From: Pandoraea commovens
GTDB lineage: Bacteria; Pseudomonadota; Gammaproteobacteria; Burkholderiales; Burkholderiaceae
NCBI RefSeq assembly: GCF_902459615.1
Contig: NZ_CABPSA010000009.1
Location: 202,376 to 266,375 of the forward strand
DNA: 64,000 nucleotides
Reading direction: 5' to 3'
Below, piece by piece: positions 30,948-40,628 of this stretch. The number at the start of each line of letters is the position of its first letter. The first letter of the stretch is position 1. The position numbers and the translations under genes were made by a program. The notes below the pieces were generated by a model, which did no database searches, had not been told where the DNA came from, and saw only the letters and a list, made by a program, of their open reading frames with translations.

Positions 30948-31608
30948 CGGGCACCTCCTCCGTCGTTTGGCCGTCGAGATCCGAAACACCGGCGAAGACG
31001 ACGGGTGCAGGCACGGGTTTCAGCGCGATGCGCAGCGTAAAGCGACGAATGTTCAGTGCCCCGGCCTGTGTCTGCGCGTCCGCCCATTGGCGCCGGATGC
31101 TCTCCGGCACCACGCTCGATTCGACCTCGGTCACCTTGCGCACCCAGGGCAACGCACGCAGTCGCTTCTGCGTTTCGCGCACCCGCGATTGCGTCGTCGC
31201 ATAGCCCTCGATTCGCAGATGCGCGTCGGCCATCTTCACCACCGACAACCGCACGCCATCGGCGCAGGCCCGCATGATGTCGAGCAGACGATCGGCCGCA
31301 GCAGGCCGACGCTCAACCAGCGCAACGACGGTCCTGCGGTGAGCCCGCAGTTCGGCGAGCTGTCGCCGCGTCATGTCGAACGCCGCCACCTCTCCGGCCA
31401 GCCTATCCTTCGTCACGCGTAATGCCGTTTGCTGCGCCTGCATTTCGCTGCGCTGGTGAAGGTCCCACGCAATGGGCACCAGCGAAGCCATGGCGCCGCA
31501 CGCCGCCAGGCACACCCAGACTCGCCATTGCCGACGCATCTCGCGGCGTCGCCGCTGTGCCAGCGTGGGAAGGAAATCGAGCGGCGGAAATGCCTGCGTC
31601 ACCCGCAT
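30937..31608 (-). CDS. pilN: PilN-like type IV pilus assembly protein
   Basis: A 223-residue bitopic inner-membrane protein. The N-terminal FPPLDFLPTLAQRRRR carries the PilN-type motif (here degenerate) that binds PilM; one membrane helix follows at about 29-47, then a coiled coil (48-105) and a ferredoxin-like domain. PilN and PilO form the alignment complex that links the cytoplasmic motor to the secretin. The ATG at 31608 overlaps the pilM stop by 10 nt; the frame is open to 31650 only inside pilM. Sequence similarity is weak, so the call rests on topology and gene order. Confidence 0.8.
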   Translation of the reverse strand: MRVTQAFPPLDFLPTLAQRRRREMRRQWRVWVCLAACGAMASLVPIAWDLHQRSEMQAQQTALRVTKDRLAGEVAAFDMTRRQLAELRAHRRTVVALVERRPAAADRLLDIMRACADGVRLSVVKMADAHLRIEGYATTQSRVRETQKRLRALPWVRKVTEVESSVVPESIRRQWADAQTQAGALNIRRFTLRIALKPVPAPVVFAGVSDLDGQTTEEVPDVR

Positions 31609-32702
31609 GCCACCCCCTGCATCGACATGGCTCTCAGCGCCAGCCCACAAGACACAGCGAGCGCCGCACGCGGCACGAACGTCTCATGACGCTGTCCGGC
31701 AGGATCCGCACCCTCGAATGTCGCGAGCGGGTCGAAGGGATGTACAGCAACACCGCATGCGCTTGCGACTGCGTCACAGATCGCCACCAGTTCCGCCGGG
31801 CCAGCCCCTTGCGTCGCGACATCGATTACGCGCGGCGCGATCGGCAATGCTCGCGTCAGATCTCGAACCGCGCTTGCCAACGCCTCCGGGTGCCCGCGCA
31901 CGCTGTCAAAGCGCTCACGAACATCCCCCACGCAAACCCCACCATCGAACACCGCCAGATCGAGCGTCTGGCCATCGATCTGCAATAGCGCGCCCGGCCC
32001 GCCTGTTCTATCTCTGCCGACAGAGGCTGCGGGCGCGAACGCCTCGTGGTCGTTAGATGCGGACGTTCGCTGGGCTGCACGTTGCGCCCACAGAAACGCG
32101 CGTCGCCCGGCCTGATGGGCGGCGTCAATGGCTTGTGCGCGTAGCCCTGACATTTCAAGCACAGCCATCCTGTCGTCCACCGGGGTCGCTTCGCAGGCAT
32201 ACAACCGAAGACGATGGCTGCCCGGTTCAGCCCACGCCACGCCAACACGGCTGCGCAAATTGGGGTCGCCGTCGCCGGGCAGCAAAAGCGCCGCACGACG
32301 CTGACACCACGCTCGTAGCGCGCGCGGAGGCAGGTCCGCAGGACAGTCGATCACCTGCGTTTTCAGTCCGTGCGACGGAAGCGCCAGCACGATGGCGTCA
32401 CCCTGCAACGCCTCCGCCCGCGTGCCCAGACGTTCCAACAACTCCTCCAGGCGACGCGCCACGGCCTCCGGCTTGACGATCAGCGCGCCACGCAGCATGC
32501 CGTCTTCCAGCGCGGCGGCGCCATAGGCGTCCAGACGCAATCGGTCGCTCCCCGGTGTTCGCGTGATGCGAACGAATTGCATGCCATTGGCGTCGAAGTG
32601 GATTCCGCAACCGCCACCACCGCCGTTGCCCGGCCTCATCGCTGTCATCGCCGCCCACTGCTTTCCCATGTGACGCACCCCGCGCAAAACCGCTGCGATC
32701 AT
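31599..32702 (-). CDS. pilM: PilM-like type IV pilus assembly ATPase-fold protein
   Basis: A 367-residue cytoplasmic protein with an actin-like fold. GIHFDANGMQFVRI is the first phosphate strand, VLALPSHGLKTQVIDCP is the PilM A-P-x-x-x-V motif region, and LLQIDGQTLDLAVFDGG is the second phosphate region. PilM sits under the membrane and binds the PilN N-terminus. The ATG at 32702 has an excellent AGGAGGAA ribosome site four bases upstream. It is the first gene of the pilM-N-O/Q-aroK-aroB-dgt run and is divergent from mrcA. Confidence 0.82.
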   Translation of the reverse strand: MIAAVLRGVRHMGKQWAAMTAMRPGNGGGGGCGIHFDANGMQFVRITRTPGSDRLRLDAYGAAALEDGMLRGALIVKPEAVARRLEELLERLGTRAEALQGDAIVLALPSHGLKTQVIDCPADLPPRALRAWCQRRAALLLPGDGDPNLRSRVGVAWAEPGSHRLRLYACEATPVDDRMAVLEMSGLRAQAIDAAHQAGRRAFLWAQRAAQRTSASNDHEAFAPAASVGRDRTGGPGALLQIDGQTLDLAVFDGGVCVGDVRERFDSVRGHPEALASAVRDLTRALPIAPRVIDVATQGAGPAELVAICDAVASACGVAVHPFDPLATFEGADPAGQRHETFVPRAALAVSCGLALRAMSMQGVACG

Positions 32703-32913
32703 GACTTCCTCCTGCCTTTCGTCGTATCGATGCGATCGATGCTATCGGGCATGGCACAGCGGTCCAATCGGACGATTCCGAATACTGGCGAAGGAAAGGC
32801 GAGCGAAAGGCGCTTTCGGAATTCATGCCGTTTTGCGCTCGGACGATTCCTAGCCCCCATAGGCGCAAACGCCGATTTCGGGAGGCTGTCGAGGGAGGTT
32901 GCGGGGCGTTCGT

Positions 32914-32919
32914 TATAAT
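32914..32919 (+). promoter_or_regulatory. Likely -10 element of mrcA
   Basis: A perfect TATAAT lies 28 nt upstream of the mrcA ATG. I see no good -35 at the right spacing, so activity may depend on other elements. Confidence 0.38.
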
Positions 32920-32946
32920 CGGCCCATCGTTTTTTCCGGTTCTCCC

Positions 32947-35412
32947 ATGGCAAGCACACCCCAAACCGAGACACCCCGCGACAAGCGTCCGCCCAAACCG
33001 CGCCGCTCCATCTGGCTGCGCATCGCACTATGGTTCGTAGGACTGATCGCTGCGATGGCCGTTTGCGGCGCGTTGCTCGCTGGGTACATCCTGGTGGTGA
33101 TGACGCCACAGCTGCCGTCGCTCGACACGATCGTCGACTACCGGCCGAAGATTCCGCTGCGCATCTACACGGCCGACGAAATCCAGATCGGTGAATTCGG
33201 CGAAGAGCGTCGCAATCTCGTGCGTTTCGCCGATATTCCCGACGTCATGAAGAAAGCCGTCCTCGCCATTGAGGATGACCGCTTCTATCAGCACGGCGGC
33301 GTCGACTTCATCGGCATTTTCCGCGCGGGCGTCGCAAACTTCACGCGCGGCGGCTCGTCGCAGGGTGCGAGTACGATCACCATGCAGGTGGCGCGTAACT
33401 TCTTCCTTTCCAGCGAGAAGACGTACACGCGCAAGATTTACGAAGCGCTGCTCGCCTATAAGATCGAATCGCGCCTGACCAAGGATCAGATTCTTGAGCT
33501 GTACATGAATCAGATCTACCTCGGGGAGCGTGCCTACGGCTTCGCCAGCGCAGCACGCGTCTATTTCGGCAAGGATCTGAAGGACATCACTCTTGCCGAG
33601 GCCGCCATGCTAGCCGGGCTGCCGAAAGCGCCGTCGGCCTATAACCCGATCGTCAATTACAAGCGTGCGCGCGTGCGTCAGGAATACATCCTGAAGCGCA
33701 TGTACGACCTCGGCTATGCATCCAAGGCCGAATACGATCAGGCAATCGCGCAGGAACTGGTGGTGCGTGGGCTGGGCAGCGAATTCAGCGTGCACGCCGG
33801 GTATGTGGCGGAAATGGTGCGTCAACTGCTATATGCGCAGTTCAAGGACGAGATCTACACGCGCGGTTTTAACGTCTACACGACCATCAATTCGGCGGAT
33901 CAGGAAGCGGCGTACGAAGCGCTGCGCGCGGGCGTCATGGCGTATGAACTGCGCCACGGCTATCGCGGCCCAGAAGCGAATATCGACCTGCCGGACGGCA
34001 AGGACGAGCGCGAACAGTTGATCGACGACACGCTGGTCGAGCACCCGGACAGTGGCGACATGGTCGCAGCCGTGGTGCTCGCCGCATCGCCCCAGCAGGT
34101 GAAAGCCGTGCTTCTGAACGGCGACGATGTCACCGTGACGGGCGACGGGCTGCGATTCGCCGCCGCCGGGCTGAGCGCCAAAGCGCAGCCGAAACAGCGG
34201 ATTCGTCCGGGCTCGGTCATTCGCGTGACGAAGGATGCGAAGGACAATTGGCGCATCGTGCAGATGCCGGACATCGAAGCGGCATTCGTGTCGCTAGACC
34301 CGCAGAACGGTGCCATCCGCTCGCTGGTTGGCGGGTTCGACTTCAACCGCAACAAGTTCAACCATGTGACGCAGGCATGGCGTCAGCCGGGGTCGAGCTT
34401 CAAGCCGTTCATCTACTCGGCCGCGCTGGAAAAAGGTTTTTCGCCAGCGACCATCATCAACGACGCTCCGCTGTACTTCTCGGCGGCACAGACCGGTGGA
34501 CAGCCGTGGGAGCCCAAGAACTACGGTGGCGGCTTCGACGGGCCGGAGCCGATGCGCGTGGCGCTGATGCGGTCCCGCAACCTCGTGTCGATCCGCATTC
34601 TGCAGAGCATCACGCCGGCTTATGCCCAGAAGTTCATCGGGCGATTCGGCTTCGAAGCGGACAAGCATCCGGCCTATCTGCCGATGGCGCTGGGCGCGGG
34701 CATGGTGACGCCGCTGCAAATGGCGAGCGGTTTTGCCGTGTTCGCCAACGGCGGCTTCCGCGTCAATCCGTTCATCGTGGCCCGCATCACCGACTCGAAG
34801 GGCAACGTGATCATGGAAGAGAAGCCAGTCGCGGCAGGCGACGAGTCGATTCGTGCCATTCCGGCACGTAACGCCTTCATCATGAATTCGATGCTGCACG
34901 ATGTGGCGACGCGCGGCACAGCCGCAAAGACCAACGTGCTCAAGCGCAGCGATCTCGCGGGCAAGACGGGCACGACGAACGATTCGCACGACGCATGGTT
35001 CGCCGGCTATCAGTCTCAGTTGGTGGGGGTCGCCTGGATCGGTTTCGATCAGCCGCGCAATCTGGGCGATCGTGAAACCGGTGGCGGTCTGGCATTGCCG
35101 ATCTGGATCGACTACATGTCGAAGGCGCTGCGTGGGGTGCCGGATTCTCCTCGCGCGATGCCGCCGGGCGTCATTCAGGCGAATGGCGATTACTACTACG
35201 ACGACTATCCGCCGGGACGCGCCGTCAGCACCGTCGGTCTGAGCGCCGAGACGGCACCGGACGGTTCGGCAGCCCCGGGTCCGTCGACGGGGGCCCTGCC
35301 CGGTCAGATGCCGGCGCAGCCGGGGGCAATGCCCGCACCCGCACCCGCACCGACCCCTGTGGACCGCCAGGAGCGTCAGCGCATCCTGGACATGTTCAAC
35401 AGCAAGCCCTGA
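32947..35412 (+). CDS. mrcA: Penicillin-binding protein 1A (bifunctional transglycosylase/transpeptidase)
   Basis: A class A PBP of 821 residues that polymerises glycan and cross-links peptides. It has a cytosolic Arg/Pro tail, one membrane helix (about 25-50), a GT51 domain with the catalytic Glu in AIEDDRFYQHGG (109-118) and QGASTITMQVARNFFL, and a transpeptidase domain with S483xxK486 (GSSFKPF), SRN and KTG at 673-675. The C-terminus ends in a Pro/Ala tail. The mrcA gene is classically next to the pilM-Q cluster in proteobacteria, as it is here. Start chosen at MASTPQ, just after the -10 box. Confidence 0.96.
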   Translation: MASTPQTETPRDKRPPKPRRSIWLRIALWFVGLIAAMAVCGALLAGYILVVMTPQLPSLDTIVDYRPKIPLRIYTADEIQIGEFGEERRNLVRFADIPDVMKKAVLAIEDDRFYQHGGVDFIGIFRAGVANFTRGGSSQGASTITMQVARNFFLSSEKTYTRKIYEALLAYKIESRLTKDQILELYMNQIYLGERAYGFASAARVYFGKDLKDITLAEAAMLAGLPKAPSAYNPIVNYKRARVRQEYILKRMYDLGYASKAEYDQAIAQELVVRGLGSEFSVHAGYVAEMVRQLLYAQFKDEIYTRGFNVYTTINSADQEAAYEALRAGVMAYELRHGYRGPEANIDLPDGKDEREQLIDDTLVEHPDSGDMVAAVVLAASPQQVKAVLLNGDDVTVTGDGLRFAAAGLSAKAQPKQRIRPGSVIRVTKDAKDNWRIVQMPDIEAAFVSLDPQNGAIRSLVGGFDFNRNKFNHVTQAWRQPGSSFKPFIYSAALEKGFSPATIINDAPLYFSAAQTGGQPWEPKNYGGGFDGPEPMRVALMRSRNLVSIRILQSITPAYAQKFIGRFGFEADKHPAYLPMALGAGMVTPLQMASGFAVFANGGFRVNPFIVARITDSKGNVIMEEKPVAAGDESIRAIPARNAFIMNSMLHDVATRGTAAKTNVLKRSDLAGKTGTTNDSHDAWFAGYQSQLVGVAWIGFDQPRNLGDRETGGGLALPIWIDYMSKALRGVPDSPRAMPPGVIQANGDYYYDDYPPGRAVSTVGLSAETAPDGSAAPGPSTGALPGQMPAQPGAMPAPAPAPTPVDRQERQRILDMFNSKP

Positions 35413-35439
35413 CGAACTCAGGGATGACGTGACCTTCGA

Positions 35440-35772
35440 TCAGGCCGGCTGAAGCGTGACCGTTTCTCCGGCCTGTTGCGACGCAAAGCGCGACAAAGCC
35501 TCGAACAACTCGGAATCGTCGCGCGTGTCGCGCCACTTGTCGCCCTTCAGGCGGAAGTGGAAACCGCCCGAGCGTGCGGCAATCCAGATCTCGCTCATTG
35601 GCGTCTGGACATTGACGATGATCTTGCTGCCATCGTCGAATTCGAGCGTCAGGACATTCCCCGTACGTTCGCAATCGATATCCACATCGCTGTCGTCGAC
35701 CACCGCCTCGACCGCCGCCTCCACCTGCGTCAGCACTGCCTCGGCGAGCGCCAGGAATTCACTTTCCGTCAT
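35440..35772 (-). CDS. cyaY: Frataxin homologue CyaY
   Basis: The 110-residue iron-binding protein regulates IscS-dependent Fe-S cluster assembly. The acidic helix 1 (MTESEFLALAEAVLTQVE...DDSDVDID) and the beta-sheet residues GSKIIVN, WIAARSGGFHF and GDKW are frataxin hallmarks. I prefer the ATG at 35772, which has GTGGAG seven bases upstream and aligns with the E. coli start MNDSEF; in-frame starts at 35796 and 35805 would add 8-11 residues. It is divergent from lptM and converges with mrcA. Confidence 0.94.
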   Translation of the reverse strand: MTESEFLALAEAVLTQVEAAVEAVVDDSDVDIDCERTGNVLTLEFDDGSKIIVNVQTPMSEIWIAARSGGFHFRLKGDKWRDTRDDSELFEALSRFASQQAGETVTLQPA

Positions 35773-35829
35773 GCTAAACTCCACGGTTTGCGTCATCGTT
35801 AGCATGCCGCACCACGCGGCGATACCCCC

Positions 35830-36057
35830 ATGACTGCACCTATTCGAACCTGCGCGATTGTAGCGTCGATTGCTCTGTTGAGCGCATTGGCCGCCTGCGG
35901 CCAGGCCGGCCCGCTCTACTACCCTGCCAAACCGGTGAAACCGACGCCGCCGCCGGGTGCCCCGCTGCCTCCGCCGCCGCTCGTCCCCACGCCTGAGCGC
36001 GGGCCGTCCGTCGACGTGCCGCCGGCCGCCTCGCGCCCCGCAGCAAAACCGGAATAA
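35830..36057 (+). CDS. lptM: Small lipoprotein LptM (YifL-like)
   Basis: A 75-residue lipoprotein: signal peptide with lipobox LAAC (Cys at residue 23), then GQAGPLYYP, which matches the conserved CGxKGPLYxP start of E. coli LptM/YifL. The rest is a Pro-rich tail. LptM helps the oxidative maturation of the LptD translocon. It precedes lysA, the same neighbour as in many proteobacteria. The tail is longer than in E. coli and would be disordered. Confidence 0.88.
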   Translation: MTAPIRTCAIVASIALLSALAACGQAGPLYYPAKPVKPTPPPGAPLPPPPLVPTPERGPSVDVPPAASRPAAKPE

Positions 36058-36175
36058 GCGTAAATTAGCCGATATTGGCCGAATTCCGGCGGATTTGTCC
36101 GCGACATTCGGGGCACATCGCCTTCGGCCCGTCTGGCGGCCCCTTGTTTTTCCCGTTGATTACCGAGCACCTCCG

Positions 36176-37438
36176 ATGTCCGACGCCATCTTCTCCTACC
36201 GCGACGACGTACTTCACGCCGAAGGCGTAGCGCTGCCCGCCCTCGCCGAACGCTTCGGCACGCCGCTGTATGTCTACTCGAAGGCGGCTCTGACGAACGC
36301 CTATCAGGCGTACGCCAAGGCCTGCGAAGGTCGTAACGCCGCAGTCCATTACGCCGCCAAGGCCAATTCGAACCTTGCGGTCCTCGGCGTGTTCGCCAAA
36401 TTGGGCGCGGGCTTCGACATTGTTTCGGCAGGTGAGCTGGCACGCGTCATCGCTGCGGGCGGAGATCCGAAGCGCGCTGTGTTTTCCGGCGTCGGCAAGC
36501 ATGCAGACGAAATGCGTTTCGCACTGGAAAAGGACGTGTTCTGCTTCAACGTGGAATCGCGTCCGGAGCTGGATCGCCTGAACGCGGTGGCAGGGCAAAT
36601 CGGCAAGCGGGCGCGTGTGTCGTTGCGCGTGAACCCGAACGTCGACGCAAAGACGCATCCGTACATTTCCACGGGCTTGCGCGGCAACAAGTTCGGCGTA
36701 GCGTACGAAGAAGCCTTCGACGCCTATCGCGCAGCGGCCGCCATGCCCAACCTCGAAGTCGTCGGCATCGACTGCCACATCGGCTCACAAATCACCGAAA
36801 TCTCGCCGTACCTCGATGCGACCGACAAGGTACTCGATCTCGTCGAGAAGCTCGAAGCGGCTGGCATTTCGCTGCATCACATCGACGTGGGTGGCGGTCT
36901 GGGCATCACCTACACCGACGAAACGCCGCCGGACATCACGGCATTCGCCACGACGCTGCTCGACCACATCGCCAAGCGTGGCCACGGCCACCGTCAGGTG
37001 CTGTTCGAACCGGGCCGTTCGCTGGTCGGCAACGCCGGTGTGCTGCTCACGCGCGTGGAATTCCTCAAGCATGGCGAGACGAAGAACTTCGCCATCGTCG
37101 ATGCTGCGATGAACGATCTGGCCCGCCCGGCCATGTACGAGGCGTATCACGGGATCGATCCGGTGGTGCGTCGCGCCGGGGATACCGCGACGTTCGACGT
37201 CGTCGGCCCGGTCTGCGAGAGCGGCGATTGGCTCGGCCGTGACCGCGCGTTGGCGATCGAGGCTGGCGACCTGCTTGCCATTCGGTCCGCCGGTGCCTAT
37301 GGGTTCACGATGAGCTCGAACTACAACACGCGTCCGCGCGCCGCCGAAGTCATGGTCGACGGCAATGAAGCCTATCTCGTGCGCGAACGCGAGACGGTCG
37401 AATCGCTGTTTGCGGGCGAGCGACTCCTCCCGACCTGA
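36176..37438 (+). CDS. lysA: Diaminopimelate decarboxylase
   Basis: The 420-residue PLP enzyme makes L-lysine from meso-diaminopimelate. PLP-binding K62 is in VHYAAKANSNL; HIDVGGGLGITY binds the PLP phosphate, and VCESGDWLGRDR carries the active-site Cys from the partner subunit. The start MSDAIFSYRDDVLHAEG follows the usual pattern; the upstream open frame overlaps lptM. It lies 118 nt after lptM and converges with msrQ. Confidence 0.96.
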   Translation: MSDAIFSYRDDVLHAEGVALPALAERFGTPLYVYSKAALTNAYQAYAKACEGRNAAVHYAAKANSNLAVLGVFAKLGAGFDIVSAGELARVIAAGGDPKRAVFSGVGKHADEMRFALEKDVFCFNVESRPELDRLNAVAGQIGKRARVSLRVNPNVDAKTHPYISTGLRGNKFGVAYEEAFDAYRAAAAMPNLEVVGIDCHIGSQITEISPYLDATDKVLDLVEKLEAAGISLHHIDVGGGLGITYTDETPPDITAFATTLLDHIAKRGHGHRQVLFEPGRSLVGNAGVLLTRVEFLKHGETKNFAIVDAAMNDLARPAMYEAYHGIDPVVRRAGDTATFDVVGPVCESGDWLGRDRALAIEAGDLLAIRSAGAYGFTMSSNYNTRPRAAEVMVDGNEAYLVRERETVESLFAGERLLPT

Positions 37439-37472
37439 TCCTCGCGATCTGCCGGATGCACTGCATCCCCGC

Positions 37473-38180
37473 CTAAGACTGCCGCGGTAACGGCCTGCGC
37501 AGCGCCCAGATCACACGGGCGCCCAGCAGGCCGGTCACCACGATCGCGTAGATCAGCGGCTCGGCAAGATCGTTCTTGCCCGCCTTCATCCACCAGTAGT
37601 GCAGGATCGAGAGCACGGCTATCGCATAAATCGCGCGATGCAGCCGCTGCCAGCGCCGCCCACCGAGACGGCGCATCACCGCATGCGGTGACGTTATCGC
37701 GAGCAACGTCATCAGGACAAACGCCACGAATCCCACCGTGATGAAGGGCCGCTTGCCCGTCACGTCGCGCAAAATGCTGGCCCAGTCGAACCATTGATCG
37801 AGCCAGAAATACGTCGCGAAATGCAATGCGGCGTAGAAGCACGTGAATAGCCCGAGCATGCGACGAAATCGCAGCAGCCACGACATACCGGTCACGCGTC
37901 GCACGGGCGTGACGGCGAGTGTGATGCAGAGCATCACGAGCGTCCACGTCCCCGTCGAACGCGTGATGAATTCGACCGGATTCGCGCCTAGCTGGTCTGT
38001 CAGTCCGTAGACCACGAGCCGTAACAGCGGCGCAAGCGCGAGCAGGAAGACGACGACCTTAGCCCACGGCACCCACCGATTCGGACGCTGCGCTGAACGA
38101 CTGCCGTCGCGGGCATTGGACGCCGAAGCAGCGTTGCCGGGTGTCGACGCAGGAGGCAATCGAGAAGGGGATGGCAGCAC
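37473..38180 (-). CDS. msrQ: MsrQ, heme-binding membrane subunit of methionine sulfoxide reductase MsrPQ
   Basis: A 235-residue protein with a Ser/Pro-rich tail (1-35) and about six membrane helices of the ferric-reductase-like family. Heme-ligand histidines are in YAALHFATYFW, LHRAIYAIAVLSILHYWW. MsrQ carries electrons from the quinone pool to periplasmic MsrP, which repairs oxidised methionines. It lies 11 nt after msrP in one operon and converges with lysA. Confidence 0.93.
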   Translation of the reverse strand: MLPSPSRLPPASTPGNAASASNARDGSRSAQRPNRWVPWAKVVVFLLALAPLLRLVVYGLTDQLGANPVEFITRSTGTWTLVMLCITLAVTPVRRVTGMSWLLRFRRMLGLFTCFYAALHFATYFWLDQWFDWASILRDVTGKRPFITVGFVAFVLMTLLAITSPHAVMRRLGGRRWQRLHRAIYAIAVLSILHYWWMKAGKNDLAEPLIYAIVVTGLLGARVIWALRRPLPRQS

Positions 38181-38191
38181 GGTGCGTCGAC

Positions 38192-39190
<999 letters not shown>

Positions 39191-39346
39191 GATGCCTGCC
39201 TCCCGAACGTATCCGAGTTATCTCACCGAGCGACGTGCCGCCAAGTTGCGGGCTACGCGCCGCCCAATTGTCACTCATAAGCGATGGGACCGACATCCAA
39301 AGAACGCCGTTCCCCACGTTGCGTTGTGAAAAATCACATATCAGGA

Positions 39347-39385
39347 TGAAAAAAGCCGCCTGCACGTAAGTGAGGCGGCTTTTCA
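39347..39385 (-). terminator. Intrinsic terminator of the resB-ccsB operon
   Basis: AGCCGCCT and AGGCGGCT form an 8 bp stem around an 11 nt loop; on the minus strand it runs into TTTTTTC. It lies about 50 nt after the ccsB stop and keeps that operon separate from msrPQ. Confidence 0.87.
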
Positions 39386-39432
39386 AACGCGATGGCCTTG
39401 CAGCTGCCCCTCGGCGAAGGGGTATTACGGCG

Positions 39433-40617
39433 TCAGAGCTGTCCGTAACTATGCAACCCGGAGAGGAACATGTTCACGCCGAGGAATGCGAACGTCGTGA
39501 TCAGCAGGCCTGTGAGCGACCACCATGCCGCTACCACACCGCGCAGGCCCTTCATCAGGCGCATGTGCAACCAGGCCGCGTAGTTCAACCAGACGATCAG
39601 CGCCCAGGTTTCCTTCGGATCCCAGCTCCAGTAGCCGCCCCAGGCATCCGCCGCCCACAGCGCCCCGAGAATCGTGGCGATCGTGAAGAACGCAAAACCG
39701 ACGGCAATCGCCTTGTACATCACGTCGTCGAGCAATTCGAGCGACGGCAGGCGCGACGAGAAGAATCCGCTGTCAAGCGGCTTGCCATTGGCAGCCAGAC
39801 GCTTGTTCTCGCCCGACTTGAGCAAGTAGGCCACCGCCACCATCGCTGCGAGGGCAAACGTGCCGTAGCCGATGAAGTTCGCAGGCACGTGAATTTTCAT
39901 CCACCAGCTTTGCAGCGCAGGCACCAGCGGTTGAATTTCGTAGGCGCTGCGCGCCACGCTGTACCAGAGGTTGAAACCGACAGCGGCACTGATCACGAGC
40001 AACACGAACGGGCCAAGCGAGCGCGTCTCGTAGCGCTGCTCGTAGTACAGATAGAACAGCGACGTAATCAGGCAGAACAGCACGAAGACTTCGTACAGAT
40101 TCGAGATCGGAATATGGCCGACGTCTGCGCCCACCAGATAGGACTCATACCAGCGCACCATCATGCCGGTGAAGCCGAGCAGCACGGCCGCCCAGCACAG
40201 CGACGAACCGACGCTCGCACCGAACGGCGAACGGGCAAGGAGGCCGCCCCAGTAGAAAAGCGTCGACAGGAAGAACAGCGCGCTCATCCACAAAATGGCG
40301 GACTGACTCGACAGGAAGTACTTGAGAAAGAACGCCTGATCGGCGCGCGCCAGATCGTGGTGATACATCCCGATGCCCGAGAGCGCGAGAATCGCGATCC
40401 CCGCCATCGGCCAGCGCACCGAACGCCAGTGCCAGCCGAGCAGGGCAAACGTCGGGACGGAGAGCACCAGAATCGTGTGCTCGTAATAGTCCATGAAGTG
40501 GCCGTACCGGTTGAGCGCGAAGCCCGCGCCCAGCGCCAGCGCCAGCGCGAACAACCAGTCGCCGATGCTGCGACGGCGCAGCCACGAGACCTCTGAATAG
40601 CCTTGGGATAACTCCAT
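39433..40617 (-). CDS. ccsB: Cytochrome c biogenesis protein CcsB (CcsA/ResC-type heme handler)
   Basis: A 394-residue protein with about eight membrane helices. The tryptophan-rich heme-handling motif WGGYWSWDPKETWALIVW is at about 325-342, with flanking His residues. With ResB it forms the System II synthetase that exports heme and attaches it to apocytochromes c. I chose the ATG at 40617 because AAGGTGAG lies just upstream; an ATG at 40632 overlaps the resB stop as ATGA and is also possible. Second gene of resB-ccsB. Confidence 0.95.
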   Translation of the reverse strand: MELSQGYSEVSWLRRRSIGDWLFALALALGAGFALNRYGHFMDYYEHTILVLSVPTFALLGWHWRSVRWPMAGIAILALSGIGMYHHDLARADQAFFLKYFLSSQSAILWMSALFFLSTLFYWGGLLARSPFGASVGSSLCWAAVLLGFTGMMVRWYESYLVGADVGHIPISNLYEVFVLFCLITSLFYLYYEQRYETRSLGPFVLLVISAAVGFNLWYSVARSAYEIQPLVPALQSWWMKIHVPANFIGYGTFALAAMVAVAYLLKSGENKRLAANGKPLDSGFFSSRLPSLELLDDVMYKAIAVGFAFFTIATILGALWAADAWGGYWSWDPKETWALIVWLNYAAWLHMRLMKGLRGVVAAWWSLTGLLITTFAFLGVNMFLSGLHSYGQL

Positions 40618-40628
40618 CTGTCTCACCT